From assembly GCF_000308675.1 (NCBI RefSeq), contig NZ_BAGE01000030.1, forward strand, positions 124,001 through 188,000: 64,000 nt of DNA. The letters are read 5' to 3'. The notes under the pieces were generated by a model, which was not told where the DNA came from, did no database searches, and worked only from the letters and a program-made list of their open reading frames with translations. Source of the stretch: Nocardia paucivorans NBRC 100373 (GTDB taxonomy: Bacteria; Actinomycetota; Actinomycetes; Mycobacteriales; Mycobacteriaceae). Numbering within the stretch: position 1 is the first letter of the stretch; every line of letters begins with the position of its first letter. Below are positions 7,669 to 17,508 of this stretch, in pieces. A program made the translations under genes and the position numbers.

Positions 7669-7990
7669 TCAGGACAACGACGACTCGATCGCGGAGTACG
7701 CGCACGCCACGGCGTCGTAGGGCGGCGGGAAATCGTGCGGCAGCATCGTTCCCCGATACGGCTGCGCCGCCTCGCCCGGGAAAAGGGGCCGGGAGCCGAT
7801 GGACAGTCCGTCACTGCGGAGAACAATGCCGCACTGCGGAGAACAATGCCGTGGGGCTCTTGCGCCGGATTCCCTCGGTGAAACGAATAGCGGTGGGCAC
7901 GCCGTTGCTGTCGATCGTTACGGTGACGCTGTCGTAGGAGGTCTGCGTACCGACAGCTGCTGCACCCGACCGTGCAGCGACCGGAATCAT
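7669..7990 (-). pseudogene. Small YbaB-like ORF interrupted by a 20-bp tandem repeat
   Basis: From an ATG at 7990 the minus strand encodes a stretch resembling the YbaB/EbfC beta-strand region ([18 protein letters not shown]), then runs into two tandem copies of a 20-bp unit and stops at 7811. A different frame with strongly coding-like codon use continues after the repeats (…[18 protein letters not shown]…) and ends at 7669. Removing both copies (40 bases), or having three, joins the two parts in frame to a protein of about 93 residues. I read it as a gene broken, or switched off, by repeat copy number. The YbaB likeness is weak. The rest of the 7602-8257 gap shows nothing else except the hrcA leader. 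Confidence 0.35.
7812..7851. repeat. Perfect 20-bp tandem duplication
   Basis: Two identical adjacent copies of CACTGCGGAGAACAATGCCG (7812-7831 and 7832-7851). The unit length is not a multiple of three, so each copy shifts the reading frame of the overlapping minus-strand ORF by two. Confidence 0.95.
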
Positions 7991-8257
7991 TGGGCTTTGC
8001 GCCCCATCTCCTCGGCCCATCGGGTCGGTCTTGCGGCGGCGCGGAACGGCTCGTCGGGCGCCCGGAATTCCCCCGCACACTTTGGATTCCGTTGTGAGCG
8101 GCCCGACGCTGTCACGAGGTGGGAGGCATGTGGCCTGGAAGATGGGTCGCGCGGATTTAGACTGAATACAGAACTCGGTGGTCCGAGGGCCGAGTTGGCA
8201 GGAAGTGGTGCGCCGGGAAACCGTGACGGCGTACAGGACAGCGAGGAGGTGCGGCCG

Positions 8258-9289
8258 ATGTCGAGCACCGAGGATCGGCGCTTCGAGGTCCTGCGGGCGA
8301 TCGTCGCAGACTATGTCGCAACCAAGGAGCCCATCGGGTCGAAGACGCTGGTGGAACGGCACAATCTGGGTGTGTCCAGCGCCACGGTTCGCAACGATAT
8401 GGCGGTGCTCGAGGCCGAGGGTTACATCACCCAGCCGCACACCAGTTCCGGGCGGATCCCCACGGACAAGGGCTACCGACAGTTCGTCGACCGGATAGCC
8501 GAGGTGAAGCCGCTGTCGTCGGCGGAGCGCAAGGCGATTCTGAACTTCCTGGAGTCCGGCGTCGATCTCGACGATGTGCTGCGCCGCGGGGTGCGCTTGC
8601 TGGCCCAGCTCACCCGGCAGGTCGCAGTGGTGCAGTACCCGACGGTGTCCGCGTCGACGGTGCGCCACATCGAGGTGGTGGCGCTCAATCCGGCGCGATT
8701 GCTGCTGGTGGTGATCACCGATACCGGGCGCGTCGACCAGCGCATCGTGGAATTGGGTGCCCTCATCGACGACGAGGACCTCTCGGCCCTGCGCGCCATG
8801 CTGGGCGCCGCCATGGATGGCAAACGATTGGCCGCGGCATCGGCTGCCGTGGCGGACCTGCCCGAGCAGGCTCCGGTGCGGTTGCGTCATGTGCTGATCC
8901 GTGTGTCCACCGTGCTGGTGGAAACCCTGGTCGAACATCCGGAGGAGCGTTTGGTGCTCGGCGGGACCGCCAATCTCACCCGCAATGCGGCCGATTTCGG
9001 TTTCCCCGGTTCGCTGCGCGCGGTGTTGGAGGCACTCGAGGAGCAGGTCGTGGTGCTCAAGATTCTGGCCGCGGCCCAGCAACCGGGCACCGTGACGGTA
9101 CGGATCGGCGAAGAGAATCAGGTCGAGGAGATGCGTAATACGTCGGTGGTCACCACCGGCTACGGCGCGGAAGGAGCGGTACTCGGCGGAATGGGTGTAT
9201 TGGGGCCGACCCGAATGGATTATCCGGGCACGATCGCCTCGGTGGCGGCGGTGGCGCGGTATATCGGCGAGGTTTTGGCAAGCCGCTGA
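8258..9289 (+). CDS. hrcA: Heat-inducible transcriptional repressor HrcA
   Basis: Repressor of the groE/dnaK-type heat-shock genes; it binds CIRCE elements and is kept active by GroEL. The 343-residue protein has an N-terminal winged helix ([21 protein letters not shown], then [18 protein letters not shown]) and the GAF-like HrcA core, with the characteristic GxGTANLT-like VLGGTANLT and a GPTRMDY motif near the C-terminus. The ATG at 8258 is preceded by GAGGAGGT. A TAGACT box (8158-8163) could be the -10 for a leader of about 90 bases. I could not find a CIRCE repeat upstream, so autoregulation is not supported here. dnaJ follows after 170 bp. Confidence 0.95.
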   Translation: MSSTEDRRFEVLRAIVADYVATKEPIGSKTLVERHNLGVSSATVRNDMAVLEAEGYITQPHTSSGRIPTDKGYRQFVDRIAEVKPLSSAERKAILNFLESGVDLDDVLRRGVRLLAQLTRQVAVVQYPTVSASTVRHIEVVALNPARLLLVVITDTGRVDQRIVELGALIDDEDLSALRAMLGAAMDGKRLAAASAAVADLPEQAPVRLRHVLIRVSTVLVETLVEHPEERLVLGGTANLTRNAADFGFPGSLRAVLEALEEQVVVLKILAAAQQPGTVTVRIGEENQVEEMRNTSVVTTGYGAEGAVLGGMGVLGPTRMDYPGTIASVAAVARYIGEVLASR

Positions 9290-9348
9290 CCCGCCTCATC
9301 GGGTTCGATACCGAGTCGCTGTTACTCTCGTGGGGCCGGCCGGATAAA

Positions 9349-9369
9349 GTTGAGTGGACCCGACTAAAA
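9349..9369. promoter_or_regulatory. Degenerate HAIR-like element (HspR site) before dnaJ
   Basis: GTTGAGT and ACTAAAA are separated by exactly seven bases, matching 11 of 14 positions of the HspR inverted repeat CTTGAGT-N7-ACTCAAG. It lies about 90 bp upstream of the dnaJ start, a plausible operator position. The right half-site is weak, so binding by HspR is only a suggestion. Confidence 0.3.
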
Positions 9370-9459
9370 GTGTGCGGCCGCGGCAACCCTCGAACGAGCC
9401 ATGCGGCCGGCCACGCGCAGTCGGAACGGTGGACAGCGACCAAGGACTAGAGAACTCAA

Positions 9460-10614
9460 GTGGCACGGGACTACTACGGACTGCTCGGCGTCGGTAAGAA
9501 TGCGACCGACCAGGAGCTCAAACGCGCCTATCGCAAACTGGCCCGCGAACTGCATCCCGACGTCAACCCCGACCCGGAGGCGCAGGCTCGGTTCAAGGAG
9601 GTCTCCACCGCCTACGAGGTGCTGTCGGACCCGGAGAAGCGTCGCATCGTCGATCTGGGTGGCGACCCCTTGGAATCCGGTGGTGGCGCGGGCGGTTTCA
9701 GCGGCGCCGGATTCGGCGGCCTCGGCGATGTGTTCGAGGCGTTCTTCGGCGGTATGAGCGGGGCCGCGGGCGGTTCCCGCAAACCGCGCGGGCGAGTGCA
9801 GCCGGGCGCGGATTCGTTGGTTCGTACCCGCCTCAGCCTGGCCGAATGCGCGGTCGGAGTGACCAAGCACCTGACCGTGGACACCGCCATCCTCTGCGAT
9901 CTGTGTCATGGATCGGGCACCAATGGCGACTCCAAGCCGGTGCGTTGCGAAACCTGCGGTGGCGCGGGTGAGGTCCAGTCCGTGCAGCGGTCCTTCCTGG
10001 GGCAGGTGATGACCTCGCGGCCGTGCCCGACCTGTCGGGGCGCCGGGGAAACCATTCCCGACCCCTGCCGCAAATGCGGTGGTGACGGACGGGTGCGGGC
10101 GCGCCGGGAGATCGCCGCGCCGATCCCGGCGGGTGTCGCCAACGGGATGCGGGTGCGGTTGGCCGCCCAGGGCGAGGTCGGTCCCGGTGGTGGGCACGCG
10201 GGCGATCTGTACGTGGAGATCGTGGAGCAGCCGCATGACACCTTCGTGCGCGACGGCGACGATCTGCACTGCACCGTGCGGGTGCCGATGGTCGACGCCG
10301 CGCTCGGCACCACCGTGGTGATCGATACCATCCTGGACGGTCCCGTCGAGCTGACCATTTCCCCCGGCACCCAGCCCGGCGAGATCGCGGTGCTGCGCGG
10401 GCACGGTATGCCGCGGCTGCGTTCCAGCGCCCGGGGCGATCTGATGGCCCACCTCGATATCGTCATCCCCACCAAACTGGACGGTAAGCAGGCCGATCTG
10501 CTGCGCAAGTTCAAGGGCATGCGCGAGCGCGACCGGGCCGAGGTCATGTCGACGCAGTCCGAGCACAACAGCGGCCTGTTCGCCCGGCTGCGTGCCTCGT
10601 TCAGCGGGCGCTGA
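9460..10614 (+). CDS. dnaJ: Chaperone protein DnaJ (DnaJ2 type)
   Basis: Hsp40 co-chaperone that delivers unfolded clients to DnaK and stimulates its ATPase. The 384-residue type I protein has a J domain (residues 1-68, HPD in [10 protein letters not shown]), a Gly/Phe-rich linker (about 70-110) and four zinc-binding repeats ([32 protein letters not shown]; about 145-210). Client-binding beta domains follow. It starts with GTG. This is the second DnaJ of actinobacteria, paired with hrcA rather than with the dnaK operon, as in M. tuberculosis Rv2373c. The 170-bp gap upstream carries a HAIR-like repeat. Confidence 0.95.
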   Translation: MARDYYGLLGVGKNATDQELKRAYRKLARELHPDVNPDPEAQARFKEVSTAYEVLSDPEKRRIVDLGGDPLESGGGAGGFSGAGFGGLGDVFEAFFGGMSGAAGGSRKPRGRVQPGADSLVRTRLSLAECAVGVTKHLTVDTAILCDLCHGSGTNGDSKPVRCETCGGAGEVQSVQRSFLGQVMTSRPCPTCRGAGETIPDPCRKCGGDGRVRARREIAAPIPAGVANGMRVRLAAQGEVGPGGGHAGDLYVEIVEQPHDTFVRDGDDLHCTVRVPMVDAALGTTVVIDTILDGPVELTISPGTQPGEIAVLRGHGMPRLRSSARGDLMAHLDIVIPTKLDGKQADLLRKFKGMRERDRAEVMSTQSEHNSGLFARLRASFSGR

Positions 10615-10618
10615 GGCA

Positions 10619-11359
10619 TTGGCCGCCACGGTCTTCTACCTGGACGAGATCCCCGAACCCGGCGCCGTCGCGGTCCTCGACGGCGCGGAGGGCCGGCACG
10701 CGGCGACGGTACGCCGGATCCGGGTGGGTGAGCCGATCACCCTGTCCGACGGGCGCGGGTTGCTCGCCGCGAGCGAGGTGGTCGCCGCGCAACGCGACCG
10801 CCTGGAATTGGTGGTGCGCGACCGAACTCGTGCCGAACCACCGGCACCACCGGTCACCGTGGTGCAGGCGCTGCCCAAATCCGATCGTTCCGAACTGGCC
10901 GTAGAGTTGATGACGGAGGCCGGGGTCGATGTGATCGTGCCGTGGCAGGCGGCCCGCTGTGTCGCGAACTGGGCGGCCAAGGCCGACAAGGGGGTGGGGA
11001 AGTGGCGTAACGCGGCCCGTGCCGCGGCCCGTCAGTCGCGCCGGCCTTACATTCCGGAGGTCACCGGTCTCCACGACACCGCGCAGGTGCTGGAGCTGGT
11101 GCGTTCGGCGCGGGCTGCCGGCGCGGTGGTGGCCGCATTGCACGAGTCGGGCGTCGCCCGTTTCGCCGAGCTGCCCTGGCGCGCGGCACCGGCGGTCGTA
11201 CTGATCGTCGGCCCGGAAGGTGGACTCGACGACGCCGAGGTCGACGCGCTGGTCGAGGCCGGGGCCGAGGCGGTGCTGCTCGGTCCGACGGTGCTGCGCA
11301 CCTCCACGGCCGCCGCGGTGGCGCTCGGTGCGCTGGGTGCGCTCACTTCTCGCTGGTGA
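10619..11359 (+). CDS. rsmE: 16S rRNA (uracil1498-N3)-methyltransferase RsmE
   Basis: SPOUT-fold methyltransferase that methylates N3 of U1498 in 16S rRNA with SAM. The protein of about 246 residues has an N-terminal PUA-like domain (EGRHAATVRRIRVGE) and a C-terminal trefoil-knot SAM site with the family motifs LIVGPEGGLDDAE and LGPTVLRTSTA. The start is uncertain. A TTG at 10619, four bases after the dnaJ stop, gives the family-like beginning LAATVFYLDEIPEPGAVAV. The ATG at 10592 would overlap dnaJ. The close spacing indicates co-transcription with dnaJ. Confidence 0.9.
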   Translation: MAATVFYLDEIPEPGAVAVLDGAEGRHAATVRRIRVGEPITLSDGRGLLAASEVVAAQRDRLELVVRDRTRAEPPAPPVTVVQALPKSDRSELAVELMTEAGVDVIVPWQAARCVANWAAKADKGVGKWRNAARAAARQSRRPYIPEVTGLHDTAQVLELVRSARAAGAVVAALHESGVARFAELPWRAAPAVVLIVGPEGGLDDAEVDALVEAGAEAVLLGPTVLRTSTAAAVALGALGALTSRW

Positions 11360-11594
11360 GCCGGCCGAGGCCGCCGGAATCCGATCCGCGCCCCGGAGTC
11401 GTCGGGTAATCGGCTCGTTCATCGGCGGAAATGCCGGGTTCACCGAGGTGCGGGCCGCGGTTATTTCGGTGGGAGGCGTCGGTATCGCGCGTTAAACTTT
11501 GGAACGAAGACCTCATCACCGCGGATGCCCGTCGTCCACCGCGAGGGATTCGTGACAGCAGCTTCGAGACCGGAAAGCAGGCCATAGCCACTAC

Positions 11595-12701
11595 GTGCGA
11601 TCACAAGGCGATATCGGCGATCAGACCACTCCAGTGACCGGTGATGGCGCCGGCGGCAGTCGAAGCCCCGCGGCGCGTACCGTTCGCTCCAGTATCGAGC
11701 TCGCCCCCGAATCGGTATTCCCCTTCCTCGGCTCGGCCGATGAGAATCTGCGGGAACTCGAGCAGCTGATCGACGCCGATATCCATGTGCGTGGCAATAC
11801 CGTCACCCTCACCGGTCGCGCCTCCGATGTGGCGCTGGCCGAACGGGTGGTGGAACAGCTGGTGGCGCTGACCGCCCGCAACCGGGTGGTGACCCCCGAG
11901 GCCGTGCGGCACACCGTGTCCATGCTCACCGAGGGCAGCGCCGAGTCCCCGGCCGAAGTGCTCAGTCTGGACATCCTGTCCCGACGCGGTAAGACAATCC
12001 GCCCCAAAACGCTCAACCAGAAGCGCTATGTCGACGCCATCGACGCCCACACCATTGTGTTCGGCGTCGGCCCCGCGGGTACGGGTAAGACCTATCTGGC
12101 CATGGCCAAGGCCGTTCAGGCATTGCAGACCAAACAGGTCGACCGCATCATCCTCACCCGTCCCGCGGTGGAGGCCGGCGAGCGGCTCGGTTTCCTGCCC
12201 GGCACGCTGAACGAGAAGATCGACCCGTATCTGCGTCCCCTCTACGACGCCCTGCACGACATGATGGACCCGGAGGCCATCCCGAAGCTGATGGCGGCCG
12301 GCGTGATCGAGGTCGCGCCCCTGGCGTATATGCGCGGACGCACCCTGAACTCGTCGTTCATCATTCTCGACGAGGCGCAGAACACCACCGGCGAGCAGAT
12401 GAAGATGTTTTTGACCCGTCTCGGGTTCGGTTCGAAGATCGTGGTGACCGGCGATATCACCCAGGTCGACCTGCCCAGCGGGGCTCGGTCGGGACTGCGG
12501 GCCGCCACCGAGATCCTGTCCGCCATCGACGATATCCATTTCGCCGAGCTCACCAGCAGCGATGTCGTGCGGCACCGACTGGTCTCGGAAATCGTGGACG
12601 CCTACGACCGGTTCGAGGCCACGGCCCGCCCGCCGGTGGGACCGCATATGGCGGGCAATCGTGCCCAGCGTCGTGCGGCCGGGCGGGCGGGGCGGCGCTG
12701 A
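11595..12701 (+). CDS. PhoH family protein (PhoH1-type ATPase)
   Basis: RNase-helicase-like ATPase, cytosolic, of the PhoH family found in nearly all bacteria beside ybeY and era. The 368-residue protein has an N-terminal KH-like region (residues 30-110, GRASDVALAERVVEQL) and the PhoH ATPase core with Walker A GPAGTGKTYLA (about residue 155) and Walker B FIILDEAQNTT (about 255). It ends in a basic tail. The start is GTG at 11595; a GTG at 11637 is an alternative. The 235-bp gap before it shows no gene. It is not a true phosphate-starvation gene in most bacteria, so the name should not be taken as a function. Confidence 0.92.
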   Translation: MRSQGDIGDQTTPVTGDGAGGSRSPAARTVRSSIELAPESVFPFLGSADENLRELEQLIDADIHVRGNTVTLTGRASDVALAERVVEQLVALTARNRVVTPEAVRHTVSMLTEGSAESPAEVLSLDILSRRGKTIRPKTLNQKRYVDAIDAHTIVFGVGPAGTGKTYLAMAKAVQALQTKQVDRIILTRPAVEAGERLGFLPGTLNEKIDPYLRPLYDALHDMMDPEAIPKLMAAGVIEVAPLAYMRGRTLNSSFIILDEAQNTTGEQMKMFLTRLGFGSKIVVTGDITQVDLPSGARSGLRAATEILSAIDDIHFAELTSSDVVRHRLVSEIVDAYDRFEATARPPVGPHMAGNRAQRRAAGRAGRR

Positions 12702-12795
12702 CCGGCCCGGCGGCGGTGTGGTCCCGGGCAGGCCGACGGTCGGCGCGGGACGTTCCGGCGCGGGTTGCCGACCATGCCTCGGATAGGCTTGACCG

Positions 12796-13344
12796 GTGAG
12801 TATCGAGATCGCCAACGAGTCGGGTATGGACGTGCCCGAGGAAGACCTGGTGGGTATCGCGCGGTTCGTGATCGATCGGATGGAGGTGCATCCGGCCGCG
12901 GAACTGTCCATGGTGCTCGTCGATCTCGACACCATGGCCGATCTGCACATGCGCTGGATGGACTTGCCGGGGCCGACCGACGTGATGTCGTTCCCGATGG
13001 ACGAACTCGAACCCGGGGGCCGTCCGGACAGCCCGGAACCCGGCCCCTCCATGCTCGGCGATATCGTGCTGTGCCCCGAATTCGCCCTCGACCAGGCCCG
13101 TAAGGCCGGACATTCGCTCGAACACGAGCTGGCGCTGCTCACCGTGCACGGAATGCTCCATCTGCTGGGCTACGACCATGCCGAGCCGGAGGAGGAGAAG
13201 GAGATGTTCGGGTTGCAGGCCCGGCTGCTCGAGGAATGGTACGAGAGTCTGCGCGAGGCGCGACGCCGGGCCGAATTGGCCGCCCGGGACGCTCGACTGC
13301 TGGGGAAAGCGGGTTTCACGGCGCCGGGTGACGCGCAGGCGTGA
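12796..13344 (+). CDS. ybeY: Endoribonuclease YbeY
   Basis: Zinc-dependent RNase involved in 3'-end maturation of 16S rRNA and ribosome quality control. The 182-residue protein has the defining metal motif H-G-x-L-H-L-x-G-Y-D-H ([11 protein letters not shown], near residue 116) and the upstream [10 protein letters not shown] strand. A basic helical tail of about 30 residues extends past the usual end. The GTG at 12796 lies six bases after a TAGGCT -10 box (12784-12789), so its own leaderless transcript is likely. It overlaps the CNNM gene by four bases (GTGA). Confidence 0.95.
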   Translation: MSIEIANESGMDVPEEDLVGIARFVIDRMEVHPAAELSMVLVDLDTMADLHMRWMDLPGPTDVMSFPMDELEPGGRPDSPEPGPSMLGDIVLCPEFALDQARKAGHSLEHELALLTVHGMLHLLGYDHAEPEEEKEMFGLQARLLEEWYESLREARRRAELAARDARLLGKAGFTAPGDAQA

Positions 13345-14690
13345 GCGAACCGGTTCTGCTGCTGCTCGCGGTTCTGCTCGTCCCGGTGGGTGGTGCGTTC
13401 GCGGCGCTCGATTCCGCGCTGAACACCATCTCCGCCGCTCGACTCGATGATATGGCCCGGCTCGAGCGACTCGGCGCGGCGCGGTTGAGCCGCATAATCG
13501 ACGACCGACCGCGCTATGTGAACCTCATGGTGCTGTTGCGCATTCTGTGCGAGATAAGCGCCACGGTGCTGTTGGCCGCCGCATTGCTGACCATGTGGAG
13601 CAATACGGTGGCGCTGCTGGTCACGGCCGGGATCATGGTGTTGGTGAACTATGTGGTCATCGGGGTGGGGCCGCGCACCCTGGGCCGTCAACACGCCTAT
13701 TCGATCGCCTTGACCGCGAGTCTGCCGCTGCAGTTCATCGGTGCGGTGCTGGGGCCGTTGAGCCGGCTGCTGATCCTCCTCGGTAACGCCATCACCCCCG
13801 GTAAGGGTTTTCGGAACGGGCCGTTCGCCTCCGAGATCGAACTGCGCGAAGTGGTCGATATGGCGCGTGAGCGTGGGGTGGTGGCCGATGAGGAACGCCG
13901 GATGATCCAGTCGGTGTTCGAACTCGGTGACACCACCGCCCGCGCGGTGATGGTGCCGCGTACCGAGATGGTGTGGATCGAAGCCGACAAATCGGTGGCG
14001 CAGGCCATGTCGCTGGCGGTGCGCAGCGGCCATTCCCGGATTCCGGTCATCGGCGAGAACGTCGACGACATCCTCGGCGTGGTGTATCTGAAGGATCTGG
14101 TTCCCTATGCCGATCGCGGTCGGAGTGTGCGGGTGCGCGAGGTGATGCGCGCGGCGGTGTTCTTGCCCGATTCCAAACCGTTGGACGCCCTGCTCGACGA
14201 GATGCAGCGGCGGCGTAACCATATGGCGCTGTTGGTGGACGAGTACGGCGGTATCGCGGGCCTGGTCACCATCGAGGACGTACTGGAGGAGATAGTCGGC
14301 GAGATCGCCGACGAATACGACACCGACGAGACCCCACCGATCGAGGAACTCGGCGACGGTCGCTACCGGGTGTCGGCGCGGCTGCCGATCGACGATCTGG
14401 GGGAGTTGTACGGATTGGAGATCGAGGCCGAGGACGTCGACACCGTCGGCGGGTTGTTGGCGCACGAACTGGGTCGGGTGCCGCTGCCCGGGGCGGAGGT
14501 CACGACACACGGTTTGCTGTTGCGCGGGGAGGGCGGTGCGGATGCACGCGGTCGGGTGCGGGTGCACACCGTGACGGTGCGGCGGACGCCCGAGCAGGAC
14601 CGGGCGGACGCCACGAGCGCGGATTCGAACGATGAGGGGCCGGATCGGGAACACCCGTCCGGTCGGAACGAAGAGAGAGACGATGCCTGA
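13341..14690 (+). CDS. CNNM/CorC-type membrane protein with CBS domains
   Basis: Integral membrane protein of the HlyC/CorC (CNNM) family, implicated in Mg/Co transport or its regulation. The 449-residue protein starts with about four hydrophobic segments forming the DUF21/CNNM domain (residues 1-150). Two CBS domains follow (about 205-330: [12 protein letters not shown], and a second ending [11 protein letters not shown]), then a C-terminal CorC_HlyC domain and an acidic tail. The GTG at 13341 overlaps the ybeY stop (GTGA), indicating coupled translation. The equivalent mycobacterial protein is Rv2366c. The ion is not certain. Confidence 0.88.
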   Translation: MSEPVLLLLAVLLVPVGGAFAALDSALNTISAARLDDMARLERLGAARLSRIIDDRPRYVNLMVLLRILCEISATVLLAAALLTMWSNTVALLVTAGIMVLVNYVVIGVGPRTLGRQHAYSIALTASLPLQFIGAVLGPLSRLLILLGNAITPGKGFRNGPFASEIELREVVDMARERGVVADEERRMIQSVFELGDTTARAVMVPRTEMVWIEADKSVAQAMSLAVRSGHSRIPVIGENVDDILGVVYLKDLVPYADRGRSVRVREVMRAAVFLPDSKPLDALLDEMQRRRNHMALLVDEYGGIAGLVTIEDVLEEIVGEIADEYDTDETPPIEELGDGRYRVSARLPIDDLGELYGLEIEAEDVDTVGGLLAHELGRVPLPGAEVTTHGLLLRGEGGADARGRVRVHTVTVRRTPEQDRADATSADSNDEGPDREHPSGRNEERDDA

Positions 14691-15027
14691 ACTGGATGCC
14701 GAGGACAACAAACTGTTGGTGTTGGCCCGCGGGGCGATGAGCCGCACCGGCGGAGGCAGCGGTGCGGCGATCCGCGATACCGACGGTCGCACCTATGCCG
14801 CCGGGGCAGTCGACCTTCAGGAGCTGCGGTTGACCGCGTTGCAGGCCGCGATTGCCGCCGCCATCTCCAGCGGTGCGGAGGGTTTCGAGGCCGCGGTCGT
14901 GGTCGGCGGCCGGTTCTCCGACTCCGGTGTCGCCGCGGTGCGCGAGGTGTCTCCCCAGGCCCGCATCATCTTCACCGACCGTTCCGGTGCGGTATTCGAG
15001 ATAGCCGAAGGAGTCCACGGTGGCTGA
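14683..15027 (+). CDS. Cytidine-deaminase-like conserved protein without zinc ligands
   Basis: A 114-residue protein occupying the place of mycobacterial Rv2365c between the CNNM protein and Era. The fold pattern ([32 protein letters not shown]) resembles a cytidine deaminase, but the HAE and PCxxC zinc-binding motifs of active enzymes are missing. It is therefore probably not a deaminase. The ATG at 14683 overlaps the end of the previous gene by eight bases, and the end overlaps era by eight bases, so the three are one operon. The function is unknown. Confidence 0.8.
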   Translation: MPELDAEDNKLLVLARGAMSRTGGGSGAAIRDTDGRTYAAGAVDLQELRLTALQAAIAAAISSGAEGFEAAVVVGGRFSDSGVAAVREVSPQARIIFTDRSGAVFEIAEGVHGG

Positions 15028-15931
15028 ACGAGGCGGGGAGTTCCGTTCCGGTTTCGTCTGTTTCGTCGGCCGGCCGAACACCGGCAAATCGACCCTGACC
15101 AATGCGCTGGTCGGCGCGAAGATTGCGATCACCTCGTCGCGTCCGCAGACCACCCGGCACACCATTCGCGGGATCGTGCACCGCGAACACGCCCAGTTGA
15201 TCCTGGTCGACACCCCCGGTCTGCATCGACCGCGCACCCTGCTCGGGCAGCGACTCAACGATCTGGTGCGCGACACCTATTCCGAGGTCGATGTGATCGC
15301 CTTGTGCATCCCGGCCGACGAGAAGATCGGCCCCGGTGACCGTTGGATCGTGCAGCAGGTGCGGCAGATGGCCCCGAAGACCACGCTGCTCGGGGTCGTC
15401 ACCAAGATCGATAAGGTAGGTCGCGAGCAGGTCGCCGAGCAACTGTTGGCGGTATCGCGATTACTGGGCCCGGAGGCCGAGATCGTGCCCGTCTCGGCGG
15501 TGAAGGGGGAACAGGTCGAGGTCCTCGTCGATGTCATCGCGGCGCAGATGCCGGAGGGTCCGGCGTTCTACCCCGACGGTGAGCTCACCGACGAGCCCGA
15601 GGAAACCCTGATGGCCGAACTCATTCGGGAGGCCGCACTCGAGGGTGTTCGCGACGAACTGCCGCATTCGCTGGCCGTGGTCATCGAAGAGGTGCTGCCG
15701 CGGGAAGGGCGGGAGGACATGCTCGATGTACACGCCCTGCTGTATGTGGAACGCCCCAGTCAGAAGGCGATCATCATCGGCAAAGGCGGTTCCCGCCTCA
15801 AGGAGGTGGGCACCAATGCCCGCAAGCAGATCGAACACATCCTCGGCACCCGTATCTATCTGAACCTGCACGTGAAGGTGGCCAAGGATTGGCAGCGCGA
15901 CCCGAAACAGCTGGGTAAGTTGGGGTTCTGA
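15020..15931 (+). CDS. era: GTPase Era
   Basis: Essential-type GTPase that binds the 3' end of 16S rRNA and assists 30S assembly. The 303-residue protein has G1 GRPNTGKST (residues 15-23), G3 DTPG (near 62), G4 TKID (near 132), and a C-terminal type II KH RNA-binding domain with IIIGKGGSRLKEVG (near 256). It starts at GTG 15020, overlapping the deaminase-like gene. The cluster phoH-ybeY-CNNM-era groups 16S rRNA maturation factors. Confidence 0.96.
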   Translation: MAERGGEFRSGFVCFVGRPNTGKSTLTNALVGAKIAITSSRPQTTRHTIRGIVHREHAQLILVDTPGLHRPRTLLGQRLNDLVRDTYSEVDVIALCIPADEKIGPGDRWIVQQVRQMAPKTTLLGVVTKIDKVGREQVAEQLLAVSRLLGPEAEIVPVSAVKGEQVEVLVDVIAAQMPEGPAFYPDGELTDEPEETLMAELIREAALEGVRDELPHSLAVVIEEVLPREGREDMLDVHALLYVERPSQKAIIIGKGGSRLKEVGTNARKQIEHILGTRIYLNLHVKVAKDWQRDPKQLGKLGF

Positions 15932-15955
15932 GCGGCTTCCCGGTGAGGTCGGGTG

Positions 15956-17392
15956 TCACCACCACTGTTGGGGTCGGTGACGGTCCCAACGCAGTTCCGA
16001 TTCCAGTTGTGCGGCCAGGGAAACCAGGCGGGATTCGGCGGCTGCCGGACCCATCAATTGAGCGCCGACCGGTAGACCGGTATCGGTGAACCCGGCCGGT
16101 ACGTTCACGCTCGGCCAGCCGAGGACGTTCCACGGCCAGGTGTACGGGCAGGCGGCGGTGATGAGTTCGTCGGTGGCCCAGGAGCCGAGGCCGTCGATTT
16201 CCTGTACGCCGGGCGCGGGGGTGGCGGTGGTGGGGGCGAGGACCACGTCGAAGTCACGGAAGAACGCGCCGAATCGTTTGTGTAGCACTGGTTCCAGGCG
16301 ACGGGCCAGTGTCAGGGCCGGGCCGCCGAGGAATCGCCCGAGACGGATATTGGCCCGGGTGCGGGGGTCGATCACGGCACCGGGGAATGCGCGGTGGGTG
16401 TCCCGGATACCGGCCATCGACCGGGGGAGAAACGATATGCCGGGCAGGATTCCGTAGGACAGGTCGGCGACCGTCACGGTATGGCCCAGTTTCCGCAGGG
16501 TGGTGGCGATTCGTCGCACACCGGCCTCGACCCGGGGATCGAGCGCGGTTCTGGTGGCGGTGAAGGGAATGCGCAGTGACAGTGCGATCCGCAGCCGGCC
16601 CGGGTCGCGGCCCACCGCATCGGACAGGACGAGCGGTTCCGGGGTGTGCAGATCGCCCGGATGTGGGCCGGCTGCCGCGTCGAGCAACAGGGCCGCGTCG
16701 GCGACCGTTCGGGCCAGCGGGCCGTTCACGGTGAGGCCGTGGAACGCCTCGGGTAGCGGCCAGGTGGATATCCGGCCACGTTGCGGTTTGATGCCCACCA
16801 GGTTGTTCCACGAGGCCGGAATGCGCACCGATCCGGCGCCGTCGGAGCCGAGGGCCGCGGGTACCAGCCCGGCGGCCACGGCGGCGGCCGATCCGCCGGA
16901 GGAGCCGCCGGGGGTGTGCTCGCGTGCCCACGGGTTGCGGGTGTAGCCGAAGGCGGCGCCGCTGGTGAACGGCCACTGGCCGTATTCGCAGGTGTGGGTT
17001 TTGCCGACGATCACCGCGCCCGCCGCGCGCAGTCGACGCACCGCTTCGGCGTCGGTGGTTTTCGGCGCGAACTCACCGCCGACGCCGAAGGCGGTGGGCT
17101 CACCGGCGATATCGGTATCGTCTTTGACCGCGATCGGCACGCCGAGCAGCGGTAGTCGCTCGCCTTTGGCGATTCGTCGATCCGCTTCGGCGGCCTCGGC
17201 GAGCGCCTTGTCCCGTCGGATGATCTTGAAGGCGTTGAGTGTGGTCCGGCTCGCCTCGATTCGGTCGAGCGCCGCGCTCACGGCCTGGACCGAACTGAGT
17301 CGCCCGTGCGCGATAGCCGCCGCGTGCTCGGCCAGTCCTAGTTCTTTCGCGGGTGGGGTGTCGGCGTCCGGGGCATTGTCGGTGAGCGGCAT
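15956..17392 (-). CDS. Amidase (amidase-signature family)
   Basis: Hydrolyses carboxylic amides by a Ser-cisSer-Lys triad. The 478-residue protein has the lysine in LGVPIAVKDDTDIAG, the signature GGSSGGSAAAVAAGLVPAALGSDGAGSVRIPAS with both serines, and a C-terminal PAGFTDTGLPVGAQLMGP. It corresponds to mycobacterial AmiA2 (Rv2363), also located between era and recO. The substrate cannot be told from sequence. The ATG at 17392 has GACGGAG five bases upstream; a GTG at 17425 in frame is an alternative. It is transcribed against the surrounding cluster. Confidence 0.9.
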   Translation of the reverse strand: MPLTDNAPDADTPPAKELGLAEHAAAIAHGRLSSVQAVSAALDRIEASRTTLNAFKIIRRDKALAEAAEADRRIAKGERLPLLGVPIAVKDDTDIAGEPTAFGVGGEFAPKTTDAEAVRRLRAAGAVIVGKTHTCEYGQWPFTSGAAFGYTRNPWAREHTPGGSSGGSAAAVAAGLVPAALGSDGAGSVRIPASWNNLVGIKPQRGRISTWPLPEAFHGLTVNGPLARTVADAALLLDAAAGPHPGDLHTPEPLVLSDAVGRDPGRLRIALSLRIPFTATRTALDPRVEAGVRRIATTLRKLGHTVTVADLSYGILPGISFLPRSMAGIRDTHRAFPGAVIDPRTRANIRLGRFLGGPALTLARRLEPVLHKRFGAFFRDFDVVLAPTTATPAPGVQEIDGLGSWATDELITAACPYTWPWNVLGWPSVNVPAGFTDTGLPVGAQLMGPAAAESRLVSLAAQLESELRWDRHRPQQWW

Positions 17393-17508
17393 GAATACTC
17401 CGTCTTCTCGATTCTCGTTCTGCACGGTAACGCCGTATTGGTCAAACGTCCATATCTTGTCGGGTGTGGGTGCGGGTATCGGTCACCGGTCCGTGCAAGA
17501 CTGTCGAC

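Noticed and set aside
8090..8257. CIRCE element upstream of hrcA
   Set aside because: No TTAGCACTC-N9-GAGTGCTAA-like repeat could be found in the leader.
7811..9082. 423-codon minus-strand open frame across hrcA
   Set aside because: Most of it is antisense to hrcA. Only the last part, beyond 7990, looks like a separate small ORF and is treated as such.
11431..11637. 68-codon plus ORF between rsmE and phoH
   Set aside because: Codon pattern and composition look random, there is no ribosome site, and it overlaps the phoH start.
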